Shown: positions 7,150-16,368 of the stretch, piece by piece
Position numbering within the stretch: position 1 is the first letter of the stretch
Layout: every line of letters starts with the position of its first letter
Assembly (NCBI RefSeq): GCF_002161085.1
Contig: NZ_NFLU01000008.1
Span: forward strand, 1 to 64,000
Source of the DNA: Flavonifractor sp. An112
GTDB taxonomy: Bacteria > Bacillota > Clostridia > Oscillospirales > Oscillospiraceae
Length of the DNA stretch: 64,000 nt
Direction of reading: 5' to 3'
The notes under the pieces: model-generated
The model's input: only the letters and a program-made list of their open reading frames with translations
The model's database searches: none
Told to the model about the DNA's origin: nothing
Program-made: the position numbers and the translations under genes

Positions 7150-8333
7150 GCCATATCTACACGGTTTCTCAGGTCAACCAGTATATCAAATCCCTGCTGG
7201 ACCGGGACCGGGAGCTGACCGCCCTGTATGTCCGGGGGGAGATCTCCAACTACAAGGCCTATCCCTCTGGCCACCACTATTTTTCCCTGAAGGACGGGGA
7301 GGGGGCCATCCGCTGCGTTATGTTCAAGCGGGAGGCCATGTCCCTCCGGTTCCGGCCGGAAAACGGCATGAAGGTCATCGCTTTCGGCCGGGTGGCGGTC
7401 TTTCCCCGGGACGGACAGTACCAGCTGTACTGTACCTCCCTGACCCCGGAGGGAGTGGGGGATCTGCATCTGGCCTTTGAACAGCTGAAACAGAAGCTGT
7501 ATGCGGAGGGACTGTTTGACCCCGCCCACAAAAAGCCCATCCCCAAATTCCCCAAGCGCATCGCTCTCATTACCTCCTCCGCCGGCGCGGCGGTGCGGGA
7601 TATGCTGCGCATCCTGGGGGCCCGGTGGCCCATGGCGGAGGTTTTTCTCCTGCCGGTGCGGGTCCAGGGGGCGGAGGCCCCCGGGGAGATCTGCGCCGCT
7701 ATTGCCTGGGCTAACCAGCATCAGGTGGCCGACCTCATCATTACCGGCCGGGGCGGCGGGTCCATGGAGGATCTGTGGGCCTTCAATGACGAAAACGTAG
7801 CCCGCACCATCTATCACTCGGCCATTCCGGTGATCTCTGCGGTGGGGCATGAACCTGACGTGACCATCGCCGATTTTGTAGCCGACCTGCGGGCGGCCAC
7901 CCCCTCCAACGCCGCCGAGCTGGCAGTACCCGACCAGAACGAGGTAGCGGTGTGGCTGCGGCAGATGGAGGGGCGGTTGGCCCAGGCCATGGGCCGCAAG
8001 CTGGAGTCCGCCCGAAAGGATCTGGACCGGGCGGCCCGGTGCCGGGCCCTTCAGGACCCTATGAACTATGTGGACGACAAGCGGATGGTACTGGACTACC
8101 AGCGGGAGAAGCTGGCGGCAGGACTGAACGCCGCTCTCAACCGGGAGCGGCAGCGTTTTGGACAGCTGGCCTCCAAGCTGGACGCCCTCAGCCCTCTGAA
8201 GGTACTGGGCCGGGGCTACGCCATCCCCCGAAAGGCGGACGGCGGTGTGGTCCGGTCTGTGACCGACGTGGCCCCCGGCGACCCTTTGAAGCTGCGGGTG
8301 GCCGATGGCGAGATATCCTGTCAAGTGGTTTAA
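7146..8333 (+). CDS. xseA: Exodeoxyribonuclease VII large subunit
   Basis: 395-residue XseA. N-terminal OB-fold (YTVSQVNQYIKSLLDRD, VRGEISNYK) followed by the catalytic domain with ALITSSAGAAVRDML, GRGGGSMEDLWAFND and ISAVGHEPDVTIADFVAD. With XseB it degrades single-stranded DNA to oligonucleotides. The ATGA overlap with the upstream TsaD-like gene indicates coupled translation. A coiled-coil segment follows the catalytic core as usual. Confidence 0.95.
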   Translation: MSHIYTVSQVNQYIKSLLDRDRELTALYVRGEISNYKAYPSGHHYFSLKDGEGAIRCVMFKREAMSLRFRPENGMKVIAFGRVAVFPRDGQYQLYCTSLTPEGVGDLHLAFEQLKQKLYAEGLFDPAHKKPIPKFPKRIALITSSAGAAVRDMLRILGARWPMAEVFLLPVRVQGAEAPGEICAAIAWANQHQVADLIITGRGGGSMEDLWAFNDENVARTIYHSAIPVISAVGHEPDVTIADFVADLRAATPSNAAELAVPDQNEVAVWLRQMEGRLAQAMGRKLESARKDLDRAARCRALQDPMNYVDDKRMVLDYQREKLAAGLNAALNRERQRFGQLASKLDALSPLKVLGRGYAIPRKADGGVVRSVTDVAPGDPLKLRVADGEISCQVV

Positions 8334-8363
8334 CTTGACTGCTTTTGGAAAGGACTTAAGGAC

Positions 8364-8600
8364 ATGGCGGAAGAAAAACTGACCTTTGAGCAGGCTATGG
8401 GCCGGCTGGAGGAGATCGTGAAGCGGCTGGAGCGGGGAGACGCCCCGTTGGAGGAGGCTCTGTCCCTCTTTGAGGAGGGGACCCGGCTGCTGGGCGGCTG
8501 TTCCGCCCAACTGGACAGTGCCGAACAGAAGGTGCGCAAGCTGCTGGCAGGGCCGGATGGTCAGCCGGCAGAGGAGCCGTTTGAGGAGGGACAGGTATGA
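8364..8600 (+). CDS. xseB: Exodeoxyribonuclease VII small subunit
   Basis: 78-residue XseB: LTFEQAMGRLEEIVKRLERGDAPLEEAL is diagnostic. It coils around the XseA stalk to form the active exonuclease. Ribosome binding site AAAGGA (8348-8353) upstream. The stop overlaps the ispA start (ATGA). Confidence 0.95.
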   Translation: MAEEKLTFEQAMGRLEEIVKRLERGDAPLEEALSLFEEGTRLLGGCSAQLDSAEQKVRKLLAGPDGQPAEEPFEEGQV

Positions 8601-9478
8601 CGGAACAGGAGAGACTGGACGGCCACAGGGCTCAGGCGGAGGAATGGCTGCGCCACTGCTTCCAGGGCCGGGCGCCCCGTGGGGATCTCTACGACGCCAT
8701 GTACTACAGTCTGCTGGCAGGCGGCAAGCGGATCCGGCCGGTGCTGCTGCTGGAGAGCTGCCGGCTGTGCGGCGGCGATCCGGAGAAAGCGCTGCCTTTT
8801 GCCGGGGCCATTGAGATGATCCATACTTACTCGCTGATCCACGACGATCTGCCCTGCATGGACGACGACGACCTGCGCCGGGGCCGGCCCACCAACCACA
8901 AGGTATATGGCGAGGCTACCGCTGTACTGGCGGGAGATGCGCTGCTGACCGCGGCCTTTGAGTGGATGCTGGACCCGTCTGTGACCCTGCCGCCGGAGCG
9001 GGTGCTGGAGGCGGCGGGGATACTGGCCCGGGCCGCCGGAGCCCAGGGTATGGTGGGCGGCCAGGTGCTGGACATGGCCGGCGAGGGCCACGCCATGGGT
9101 CTTGCCGAGGTGGAGGAGCTCCAGCGGCTCAAAACCGGGGCTCTCATCCGGGCCGCCGCCGAGATGGGCTGCGTGCTGGCCGGCGGCAGTGAGGAACAGC
9201 GGAAGGCCGTGTGCCGCTACGCGGAGCGGATCGGCCTTGCCTTCCAGATCCAGGACGACATCCTGGATGTGGTAGGTGACGAGGCCACCTTGGGCAAGCC
9301 GGTGGGCTCCGACGCCAAGAGCGAGAAAAACACCTTCGTGACCCTGAAAGGGGTGGAGGAGTGCCGCCATCTGGTGGAGAAACTGACCGAGGAGGCCGTG
9401 GAAGCCCTGTCCATCTTTGGGGATGAGGGCGACAGCCTGTGCTGGCTGGCCCGCTCCCTGGCAAGCCGTGAGAAGTGA
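8597..9478 (+). CDS. ispA: Polyprenyl (farnesyl/geranyl) diphosphate synthase
   Basis: 293-residue trans-prenyltransferase. First aspartate-rich motif DDLPCMDDDDLRRGRPT and second DDILD with the upstream AFQIQ; GGKRIRPVLLLESC binds the substrate. It condenses IPP with DMAPP/GPP, giving farnesyl diphosphate. It is coupled to xseB by a 4-base overlap and is followed by dxs of the same isoprenoid pathway, separated only by a YuiD-like gene. Confidence 0.93.
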   Translation: MTEQERLDGHRAQAEEWLRHCFQGRAPRGDLYDAMYYSLLAGGKRIRPVLLLESCRLCGGDPEKALPFAGAIEMIHTYSLIHDDLPCMDDDDLRRGRPTNHKVYGEATAVLAGDALLTAAFEWMLDPSVTLPPERVLEAAGILARAAGAQGMVGGQVLDMAGEGHAMGLAEVEELQRLKTGALIRAAAEMGCVLAGGSEEQRKAVCRYAERIGLAFQIQDDILDVVGDEATLGKPVGSDAKSEKNTFVTLKGVEECRHLVEKLTEEAVEALSIFGDEGDSLCWLARSLASREK

Positions 9479-9486
9479 GGCGCATC

Positions 9487-9948
9487 ATGGGAAACGTAGT
9501 AAACTTTTTCACCGGCAATCTGATCCTCAACCTGGCGATCCTGGCCTGGTTCATTGCGCAGGTGTTGAAGATCATCATTACCTTCTGCACAAAAAAGAAG
9601 CTGGACTGGCACTATCTGGTGGCCAGCGGCGGGATGCCCAGCTCCCACTCCGCCTTCGTATGCGCTTGCGCCGCGGCGGTGGGCTATATGTACGGCTGGG
9701 GCTCGCCCCTGTTCAGTATCGCGGCGGTGGTGGCCATCGTGGTCATGTATGACGCCGCCAACGTCCGCAAGGCGGCGGGGGAGCAGGCCAAGATCCTCAA
9801 CTATATCATGGACCACTGGACGGAGATGAAGCCCGCCCTCTTCGGCAAGGAGCTGAAGGAACTGCTGGGTCACACGCCCTTCCAGGTCCTGATGGGTGGT
9901 GTACTGGGTGTGGCAGTGGGCTTGTTCGGCGCTTGGCAGTGGAGTTGA
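9487..9948 (+). CDS. YuiD-like (divergent PAP2) family membrane protein
   Basis: 153-residue membrane protein of the acid-phosphatase/vanadium-dependent haloperoxidase-related family (YuiD). The family signature around GGMPSSHSAFV and VVMYDAANVRKAAGEQA is clear, along with three or four hydrophobic helices. Substrate unknown; placement between ispA and dxs suggests polyprenyl phosphate metabolism (inference). A GTG at 9475 overlapping the ispA stop is also possible; the ATG at 9487 has GTGAGG six bases upstream and gives the usual N-terminus. Confidence 0.82.
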   Translation: MGNVVNFFTGNLILNLAILAWFIAQVLKIIITFCTKKKLDWHYLVASGGMPSSHSAFVCACAAAVGYMYGWGSPLFSIAAVVAIVVMYDAANVRKAAGEQAKILNYIMDHWTEMKPALFGKELKELLGHTPFQVLMGGVLGVAVGLFGAWQWS

Positions 9949-9995
9949 CAGCCCCACTGATTTGTTGATTTGATCCTTCACCGGGAGGTGTTACC

Positions 9996-11849
9996 ATTCT
10001 TAGTCTGGAGCAATGTTCCAACGATCTCAGCGCCCTGACCGACAATGAGGCGGCTGCTCTCTGCGGTCTGCTGCGGGCCCGCATCCTGGATGTGGTCTCC
10101 CGCACCGGCGGCCATCTGGCCTCCAGTCTGGGGGCGGTGGAGCTGATCGTTGCCATTCATCGGGTATTTGATACCGGCCGGGACCGGCTGGTGTTTGACG
10201 TGGGCCACCAGTGTTACGCCCACAAGATCCTCACCGGCCGCAATGCCGCCATGGAGACCCTGCGCTCCTTCGGCGGGCTGGCCGGTTATCCAAAACCCTC
10301 CGAGAGCGACACCGACGCATTCATCGCCGGCCACGCCTCCAACTCAGTGTCGGTGGCCCTCGGAATAGCAAGGGCAAGAACTTTACAGCATGAAGATTAC
10401 AGTGTATTGGCCCTGATTGGTGACGGGGCCCTCACCGGCGGCCTGGCCTATGAGGGTCTGTCTGACGCAGGGGACAGCAAGGAGCCCCTTATCGTCATTC
10501 TCAACGACAACGGGATGTCCATCACCAAGAGCGTGGGCGGCGTGGCCGACCATCTGGCCCGTCAGCGGCTTAAGCCCCAGTATCTCCGCTTCAAACGGGG
10601 TTACCGGAAGGTAATGGGAGCTACCGCTCTGGGGCGTGGGATCTACAAAGTGACCCACAAGGTCAAGACCGCCATCAAGGAGACCCTGCTGCCTTGCAGT
10701 CTCTTTGAGGATATGGGCTTTACCTACCTGGGGCCGGTGGACGGCCATGATGTGAAGCGGCTGACCCGGCTGCTCAAGTATGCCCGGGACCTGAAAGGCC
10801 CTGTGCTGCTCCATGTCAGAACTGTAAAGGGAAAGGGCTACACACCAGCGGAGCGCAACCCCGATCAATTCCATGGTGTGGGCCGCTTCTGTGTGGAGAC
10901 CGGCGAGGTGCTGAAGGGCGGCGGTACCAATTTCTCCGCTGTCTTTGGACAGACCCTTTGCAAGATGGCGGAGGAGGACCCCAGACTGTGCGCCATTACC
11001 GCCGCCATGCAGGGAGGAACGGGACTCAACACCTTTGCCGCCCGATTCCCGGACCGGTTCTTTGATGTGGGCATTGCCGAAGGCCATGCGGTGGCAATGT
11101 CCGCCGGTATGGCCAAGCAGGGCATGATCCCGGTCTTTGCGGTATATTCCTCCTTCCTTCAGCGGGCCTACGATATGCTGATCCATGACGTAGCCCTTCA
11201 GGGCCTTCATGTGGTCTTTGCCATTGATCGGGCCGGGCTGGTGGGAGAGGACGGTGAGACCCACCACGGTGTCTTTGACCCTGCCTTTCTGGATACGGTG
11301 CCCGGCATGACAGTGCTGTGCCCCTCCAGCTATGCTGAGCTGGAGTCGATGCTCCGATATGCCATCTATGAGGTAAAGGGGCCGGTGGCGGTCCGCTATC
11401 CCCGGGGTGGACAGGGGGACTATCAGGACGATTCCGGATTGGTCAGCACCGCAGTGCTGCGTGCTGGCAAGGATATTACCTTGACAGGCTACGGTATCAC
11501 AGTCAATGCGCTGCTGGACTGTGCCCGGCGGCTGGAGGCCGACGGTATCCAGGCCCAGGTACTCAAGCTCAATACCATCACGCCCCTGGACGGGGCGCCG
11601 GTGGCAGCCTCGGCGGCGGAAACCGGGCGGCTGCTGGTGGCAGAGGAAGCTGCCCCAGGCAACTGTGTGGGGCAGCGGCTGGCTGCAAAGCTGCTGGAGC
11701 GGGGTGTTGCTGCAAAGGTGGCCATGGTCAACACCGGGCCCGGCTTTGTCACCCACGGGCCTGTGTCCCAACTGAGAACCCTGTGCGGCCTGGATGGGGC
11801 GTCCCTGTATAAAACAGCGTTGGAGGTCTGCGGACATGGCAATTGTTAA
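9996..11849 (+). CDS. dxs: 1-deoxy-D-xylulose-5-phosphate synthase (apparent ATT start)
   Basis: 617-residue thiamine diphosphate enzyme making DXP from pyruvate and glyceraldehyde-3-phosphate, first step of the MEP isoprenoid pathway. TGGHLASSLGAVEL, GDGALTGGLAYEGL and DRAGLVGEDGETHHG are conserved. The first ordinary start codon in frame is a GTG at 10092, which would remove about 32 residues that align with the family N-terminus. Immediately upstream of these lies ATT at 9996, seven bases after a strong GGAGG (9984-9988). No ATG, GTG or TTG is in frame between. An AUU start, as in infC, is therefore likely; CTG at 10005 or a sequence error are alternatives. Confidence 0.9.
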   Translation: MLSLEQCSNDLSALTDNEAAALCGLLRARILDVVSRTGGHLASSLGAVELIVAIHRVFDTGRDRLVFDVGHQCYAHKILTGRNAAMETLRSFGGLAGYPKPSESDTDAFIAGHASNSVSVALGIARARTLQHEDYSVLALIGDGALTGGLAYEGLSDAGDSKEPLIVILNDNGMSITKSVGGVADHLARQRLKPQYLRFKRGYRKVMGATALGRGIYKVTHKVKTAIKETLLPCSLFEDMGFTYLGPVDGHDVKRLTRLLKYARDLKGPVLLHVRTVKGKGYTPAERNPDQFHGVGRFCVETGEVLKGGGTNFSAVFGQTLCKMAEEDPRLCAITAAMQGGTGLNTFAARFPDRFFDVGIAEGHAVAMSAGMAKQGMIPVFAVYSSFLQRAYDMLIHDVALQGLHVVFAIDRAGLVGEDGETHHGVFDPAFLDTVPGMTVLCPSSYAELESMLRYAIYEVKGPVAVRYPRGGQGDYQDDSGLVSTAVLRAGKDITLTGYGITVNALLDCARRLEADGIQAQVLKLNTITPLDGAPVAASAAETGRLLVAEEAAPGNCVGQRLAAKLLERGVAAKVAMVNTGPGFVTHGPVSQLRTLCGLDGASLYKTALEVCGHGNC

Positions 11850-12657
11850 AAAAAGACTGGACGTGCTGTTGGTGGAGCGGGGGCTGGCGGAGAGCCGTCA
11901 GCGGGCCCAGGCCATCATTATGAGCGGCCAGGTCTATGTAAAAGAGCAGAAGGTGGACAAGGCCGGAGCCCAGATCCCCGAGGATGCGCCTGTAGAGGTG
12001 CGGGGCCAGACCCTGGCCTATGTGAGCCGGGGCGGCCTGAAGCTGGAAAAGGCAATGAAAACCTTTGAGGGCATCCACCTGGACGGGGCGGTGTGCGGCG
12101 ATATCGGCGCCTCCACCGGCGGCTTTACCGACTGTATGCTCCAAAATGGAGCGGTCAAAGTGTACGCCGTGGATGTGGGCTACGGTCAGCTGGCCTGGTC
12201 CCTCCGCAGCGATGAGCGGGTGGTGTGTCTGGAGCGGACCAATGCCCGCTATCTGACCCATGAGCAGATTCCCGACGAGCTGGACTTTGCCAGCGTGGAC
12301 GTGTCCTTCATCTCCCTGAAGCTGATTCTGCCTGCCCTCCGTGGCCTGCTCAAGCCGGACGGCCAGGCGGTGTGCCTGGTGAAGCCCCAGTTTGAGGCCG
12401 GCCGGGAAAAGGTGGGCAAGAAGGGCGTGGTGCGGGACCCCGCTGTCCACTTGGAAGTGATCCAACAATTTCTTAAGAACGCCGCTGATGCGGATTTTAC
12501 TGTAAAGGATATGACCTTTTCACCAATCAGAGGACCCGAGGGCAACATTGAGTACCTGGGACACCTGCTGGCCGGGGGAGGCGGAGCCTCCTGGACCGGC
12601 GATCCGGCAGCCCTGGTAGAGGCATCCCACGCGGCCCTGGAAGGAGCCGGACAATGA
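11836..12657 (+). CDS. tlyA: TlyA family rRNA (cytidine-2'-O)-methyltransferase
   Basis: 273 residues: an N-terminal S4 RNA-binding domain (KKRLDVLLVERGLAESRQRA) and an FtsJ-type SAM methyltransferase domain (GDIGASTGGFTDCML, DVSFISL, VKPQFEAGREKVGKKG). The family methylates 16S/23S rRNA ribose and is also annotated as hemolysin-like YqxC in Bacillus. The ATG at 11836 has GGAGG at 11822-11826 and overlaps the dxs end by 14 bases; an in-frame upstream ATG at 11794 lies deep in dxs and is rejected. Confidence 0.92.
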   Translation: MAIVKKRLDVLLVERGLAESRQRAQAIIMSGQVYVKEQKVDKAGAQIPEDAPVEVRGQTLAYVSRGGLKLEKAMKTFEGIHLDGAVCGDIGASTGGFTDCMLQNGAVKVYAVDVGYGQLAWSLRSDERVVCLERTNARYLTHEQIPDELDFASVDVSFISLKLILPALRGLLKPDGQAVCLVKPQFEAGREKVGKKGVVRDPAVHLEVIQQFLKNAADADFTVKDMTFSPIRGPEGNIEYLGHLLAGGGGASWTGDPAALVEASHAALEGAGQ

Positions 12658-13517
12658 AAGTAGTGTTGAGCCCCAACCCCTATCGGGACCGGGGATTGAA
12701 GGCCGCCCAGGCGGCGGAGAAGATTCTGAAAGCCGCCGGGGTGGAGACCGCCATCTGCCTGCCCTTTGCGGTGGAGGGGGGAAACATCGAATTCCCCAAG
12801 CACATCCAGTTCAAGCAGACCGAGGAGGAACTGAAGGACGCGGATATTCTGGTGTGCTTTGGCGGAGACGGCACCATCCTCCATGCAGCCAAGGACGCCA
12901 ACCAGCACCATGTGCCCATTCTGGGCGTTAACCTGGGCAGCGTTGGCTTCATGGCGGAGCTGGAACTGGGGGAACTGTCCATGCTCTCCAAGCTGCCCGC
13001 CGGAAAGTATGCTGTGGAGGACCGCATGATGCTGGACGTGACGGTGCGGCGGGACGGCAAGGTGATCTATTCTGACATCGCCCTCAACGACGCTGCCCTC
13101 ACCAAGGGGGCGGTGGCACGGGTGGTGGACCTGGAGGTGCTGGGGGATAAGACCACCATTACCAAGATGTCTGCCGACGGTGTGGTCATCAGCACTCCCA
13201 CCGGATCTACCGCTTATTCCATGTCGGCAGGCGGCCCCATCGTGGAGCCCACGGCGGAAAACATCATTGTCACGCCCATCTGTCCTCACGCCCTGTCTGC
13301 CCGGTCCTTTGTGCTGGGCCATGAGCGGACGGTGTCCATCAAGCTGGGCCGGATGGCCCGCAAGACCGCCTTTTTGTCGGTGGATGGAGGCAAAGCCTTC
13401 AAGCTCAACGGCGGCGACGTGGTGGAGACCAAGATGTCCAAATCCAAAACCAGACTGGTTCGGGTGACCGGCCGGACATTCTATGAGATTTTGAATCATA
13501 AATTGGGAGGTGCGTAA
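12654..13517 (+). CDS. nadK: NAD kinase
   Basis: 287-residue NAD kinase producing NADP from NAD and ATP or polyphosphate. The GGDGTIL motif (about residues 65-71), NLGSVGFMAE and the glycine-rich DGVVISTPTGSTAYSMSAGGP are present. Start overlaps the tlyA stop (ATGA). Same position as in Bacillus-type tlyA-nadK-argR-recN loci of Clostridia. Confidence 0.95.
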   Translation: MKVVLSPNPYRDRGLKAAQAAEKILKAAGVETAICLPFAVEGGNIEFPKHIQFKQTEEELKDADILVCFGGDGTILHAAKDANQHHVPILGVNLGSVGFMAELELGELSMLSKLPAGKYAVEDRMMLDVTVRRDGKVIYSDIALNDAALTKGAVARVVDLEVLGDKTTITKMSADGVVISTPTGSTAYSMSAGGPIVEPTAENIIVTPICPHALSARSFVLGHERTVSIKLGRMARKTAFLSVDGGKAFKLNGGDVVETKMSKSKTRLVRVTGRTFYEILNHKLGGA

Positions 13518-13520
13518 GCC

Positions 13521-13973
13521 ATGAAAGCGAAACGGCAGCAGGAGATTTTGCGGATCATTGCGGAGCAGGATATTGATACCCAGGATCAGCTTCTGACGGA
13601 GCTGCGGGCCAGGGGGGTGCAGTCCACCCAGGCCACCATTTCCCGGGACATCAAGGAACTCCACCTCATTAAGGAACTGACCGGATACGGGACCTATCGT
13701 TACGCCGTTTCGGAGCGGAAGGCCTCCCTGAATATCGCGGGACGGCTGCGTACCATCTTCAAGGAGGGCGTTACCTCCTTTGATGTGGCTCAGAATATCG
13801 TGGTTTTGAAAACCATGCCCGGTCTGGCCTCTGCGGCCTGCGCCGCCATTGACGGCATGGATATTTCCAGCCTGGTGGGCAGCCTGGCGGGAGACGATAC
13901 CGCCATCCTCATCATGCGCACCAATGAGGATGCTGCCTCCTTCTGCAACGAGATCCATGCCATGCTGAAATAG
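13521..13973 (+). CDS. argR: Arginine repressor ArgR
   Basis: 150-residue ArgR/AhrC. N-terminal winged helix (RQQEILRIIAEQDIDTQDQL, QATISRDIKELHLIK) and C-terminal arginine-binding hexamerisation domain with GTVAGDD-like GSLAGDDTAILI. It controls arginine biosynthesis and catabolism, although no arginine genes lie nearby; the argR-recN linkage is conserved in Firmicutes. Ribosome binding site GGGAGGTG upstream. Confidence 0.94.
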   Translation: MKAKRQQEILRIIAEQDIDTQDQLLTELRARGVQSTQATISRDIKELHLIKELTGYGTYRYAVSERKASLNIAGRLRTIFKEGVTSFDVAQNIVVLKTMPGLASAACAAIDGMDISSLVGSLAGDDTAILIMRTNEDAASFCNEIHAMLK

Positions 13974-13989
13974 ATGGACAGGTGATACC

Positions 13990-15687
13990 ATGCTCTCTCT
14001 GCTTCACATTGAGAATATTGCGGTGATCCAGACGGCGGACATCCAGTTTGACAAAGGCTTTAACGTCCTCACCGGCGAGACCGGCGCGGGCAAGTCCATT
14101 GTGGTGGATGCCATCGGGGCCATCATCGGGGAGCGCACCAGCCGAGATCTGATCCGTACCGGGGCAAAGTCCTCCCTGGTCAACGCGGTGTTTACCGGCC
14201 TGCCAGAGCTGGACTGGTTCCGGGAGAACGGCGTAGGCCCCGACGAGGAGGGCAATCTGCTCATCCAGCGGGAGATCCAGCCAGACGGAAAGAACATCTG
14301 CCGCATCAATGGCCGGCTCATCACCGTCTCCCAGCTGCGGCAGCTGGGCCGCTTACTGCTCAATATCCACGGCCAGCACGACGGCCAGCAGCTGCTGGAC
14401 GAGCGGTGTCACCTGGATTACCTGGATGGCTTTGGAGCCACCGGGGCGGATCTGGATGCCTACCGGGTTTGCTATAATAGATTGGCCGCCATCCGGCGGG
14501 AGATCTCCGCCCTCCAGATTGACGAGGCGGAGAAGGCCCGGCGCATTGACAGCCTGGAATTTCAGATCGGCGAACTGGAACGGGCTGAACTGCGGAGCGG
14601 GGAAGAAGAGGAGCTGACGGAGCGGCGGGATCTGCTGCGCAACGCCGGCAAGCTGATGGAGAGCGTGGAAGGGGCTCATCTGGCCCTGTCCGGTGATGAT
14701 GAACGGGAAGGAGCCGCTGCCCTGCTGGGGGAGGCGGAGCAGTCTCTTCATGCCGCCGGCCGCATCAGCACCCAGGCCGCCGAGCTGTTGGAAAAGCTGG
14801 TGGAACTCCGCTGCGCCGCCGACGACATTGCCGAGCAGATCCGGGATCTGCGGGACGCCTTCGACTTTGAGCCGGGGGAGCTGGATCAGATCGAGAGCCG
14901 ATTGGATGTGCTTCACCGGCTGAAGAAGAAGTACGGCGATTCGGTGGACGAAATGCTGGACTATCTGGACCGCTGTAAAAAAGAACTGGATGAGATCCAG
15001 TTTTCTACCGATACCATTGCCCGGCTGGAGAAGGAGCAGTCCAAAGCCCTGGCCGACGCCAGAAAGGCGGCGGAGACCCTCAGCCAGAGTAGAAAGAAGG
15101 CGGCCAAGGCGCTGGAACAGCGGATTCAGAGCGAATTGGCCCAGCTGGATATGCCCAAGGTCCGGTTCCAGGTGGAGTTTGGACCCAAGCCGGGGGAGTT
15201 CGCTATGGATGACACCGGCATGGACGAGGTGCAGTTCCTTATGTCTGCCAATGTAGGCGAGGACCTGAAGCCCATCCAGAAGATTGCCTCCGGCGGTGAG
15301 CTGGCCCGCATCATGCTAGCCCTGAAAAACGTGCTGGCGGAAAACGATCAGGTGGGCACCATGGTCTTTGACGAGGTGGATACCGGCGTGTCCGGCCGGG
15401 CGGCCCAGAAGGTGGCGGAAAAGCTGGCCGATGTGGCCCGCGCCAAGCAGGTGCTGTGCGTCACCCATCTGCCTCAGCTGGCCGCCATGGCCGACGTCCA
15501 CTTCTCCGTGGAGAAGGGGGAGCGGGGCGGCCGGACCTATACCCAGGTGGAGCGGCTGACCCGTCAGCGCCGGTGCGAGGAGCTGGCCCGGCTTACCTCC
15601 GGTGAGCACATCACGGACGCCACCCTTGGCGCCGCTGGGGAGCTGCTGGACAGTGCGGAGGCCTACAAGAAACTACACAAAAGCTAG
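13990..15687 (+). CDS. recN: DNA repair protein RecN
   Basis: 565-residue SMC-like ATPase that acts early in double-strand break repair. Walker A GETGAGKS near residues 31-38, long coiled-coil arms, the signature motif SGGELARIMLALK and Walker B MVFDEVDTGVSG are all present. Last gene of the spoIIIA-to-recN run. In Bacillus spoIVB and spo0A follow; here a T-box leader follows instead. Confidence 0.95.
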   Translation: MLSLLHIENIAVIQTADIQFDKGFNVLTGETGAGKSIVVDAIGAIIGERTSRDLIRTGAKSSLVNAVFTGLPELDWFRENGVGPDEEGNLLIQREIQPDGKNICRINGRLITVSQLRQLGRLLLNIHGQHDGQQLLDERCHLDYLDGFGATGADLDAYRVCYNRLAAIRREISALQIDEAEKARRIDSLEFQIGELERAELRSGEEEELTERRDLLRNAGKLMESVEGAHLALSGDDEREGAAALLGEAEQSLHAAGRISTQAAELLEKLVELRCAADDIAEQIRDLRDAFDFEPGELDQIESRLDVLHRLKKKYGDSVDEMLDYLDRCKKELDEIQFSTDTIARLEKEQSKALADARKAAETLSQSRKKAAKALEQRIQSELAQLDMPKVRFQVEFGPKPGEFAMDDTGMDEVQFLMSANVGEDLKPIQKIASGGELARIMLALKNVLAENDQVGTMVFDEVDTGVSGRAAQKVAEKLADVARAKQVLCVTHLPQLAAMADVHFSVEKGERGGRTYTQVERLTRQRRCEELARLTSGEHITDATLGAAGELLDSAEAYKKLHKS

Positions 15688-15712
15688 ATTTTGTTGAGTA
15701 CCCCTTTTCTGC

Positions 15713-15741
15713 TTGACAAACGGAGCAAGAGCGATTATAAT
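15713..15741 (+). promoter_or_regulatory. Sigma-A promoter of the tyrS T-box transcript
   Basis: TTGACA (15713-15718), 17-base spacer, TATAAT (15736-15741): near-perfect consensus, starting 26 bases after recN. Confidence 0.9.
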
Positions 15742-15747
15742 CCTCAT

Positions 15748-16018
15748 CAATATGACACTGCGATGACAGGGAGAAGTACCAACCCCCGTCCCGCCCAGAG
15801 AACCCCCGGTTTGGTGAGAGGGGGAGGGGACAGGCTGGGAAATACACTCTGGAGCAGCCGCCTGAACAGGGGAGACCCCCAGTAGGGCCGTGTCGGGTGC
15901 GCCCGTTATCGCGCCGCCGTGTGTTGGCACGGCATGAGGCCGTTTTTGTGAGAAAACGGAGAACCAGAGGTGGTACCGCGTTTTTACGCCCTCTGTCCGA
16001 ACGGACAGAGGGCTTTTT
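15748..16018 (+). promoter_or_regulatory. T-box leader (tyrosine specifier)
   Basis: T-box motif AGAGGTGGTACCGCG at 15966-15980, followed by the terminator GCCCTCTGTCC (15988-15998)/GGACAGAGGGC (16003-16013) and five T. The likely specifier codon is TAC at 15843-15845, after GGGAAA, matching tyrosine and the tyrS gene downstream. Uncharged tRNA-Tyr should stabilise the antiterminator and allow transcription of the two genes that follow. Confidence 0.92.
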
Positions 16019-16036
16019 GCATGAAAGGGGGATTTT

Positions 16037-16336
16037 GTGGATCGGAATGTCTGTACCCGCTGCGGCGGGGAGATGGCTTGCATTGGACAGCATTTTCTGA
16101 AAAAAGGTGTGCCGGGCTGGCATTTGAGAGGGAATCTTGAGCGGAACGGGATGGAAGATTTAATGCCTGTGGAGCTATGGTGTTGCCAGAGCTGCCAACA
16201 CCTAGATTTTTATCTGTCGGGAAGCATCTCTCAGGATGAGGGATCGGGCATTGCTCAGGTCCCCTGCCCCCACTGCGGAATCCTCCACGACATGGACGAC
16301 GCCAAGTGTCCCCACTGCGGAAAGCGGTTATACTGA
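16037..16336 (+). CDS. Small zinc-ribbon protein of unknown function in the tyrS operon
   Basis: 99 residues. Paired cysteine motifs CTRCG (near residue 5), CCQSC (mid-protein), CPHCG and CPHCG (C-terminal) indicate two zinc ribbons. It starts with GTG preceded by GAAAGGGGGA. It lies between the T-box terminator and tyrS, so it should be induced by tyrosine limitation together with tyrS. No function can be assigned; a role in RNA or protein binding would be speculation. The gap to tyrS is 32 bases. Confidence 0.75.
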   Translation: MDRNVCTRCGGEMACIGQHFLKKGVPGWHLRGNLERNGMEDLMPVELWCCQSCQHLDFYLSGSISQDEGSGIAQVPCPHCGILHDMDDAKCPHCGKRLY

Positions 16337-16368
16337 TGACTACACCATTGAGATAAAGGAGAATGAAC

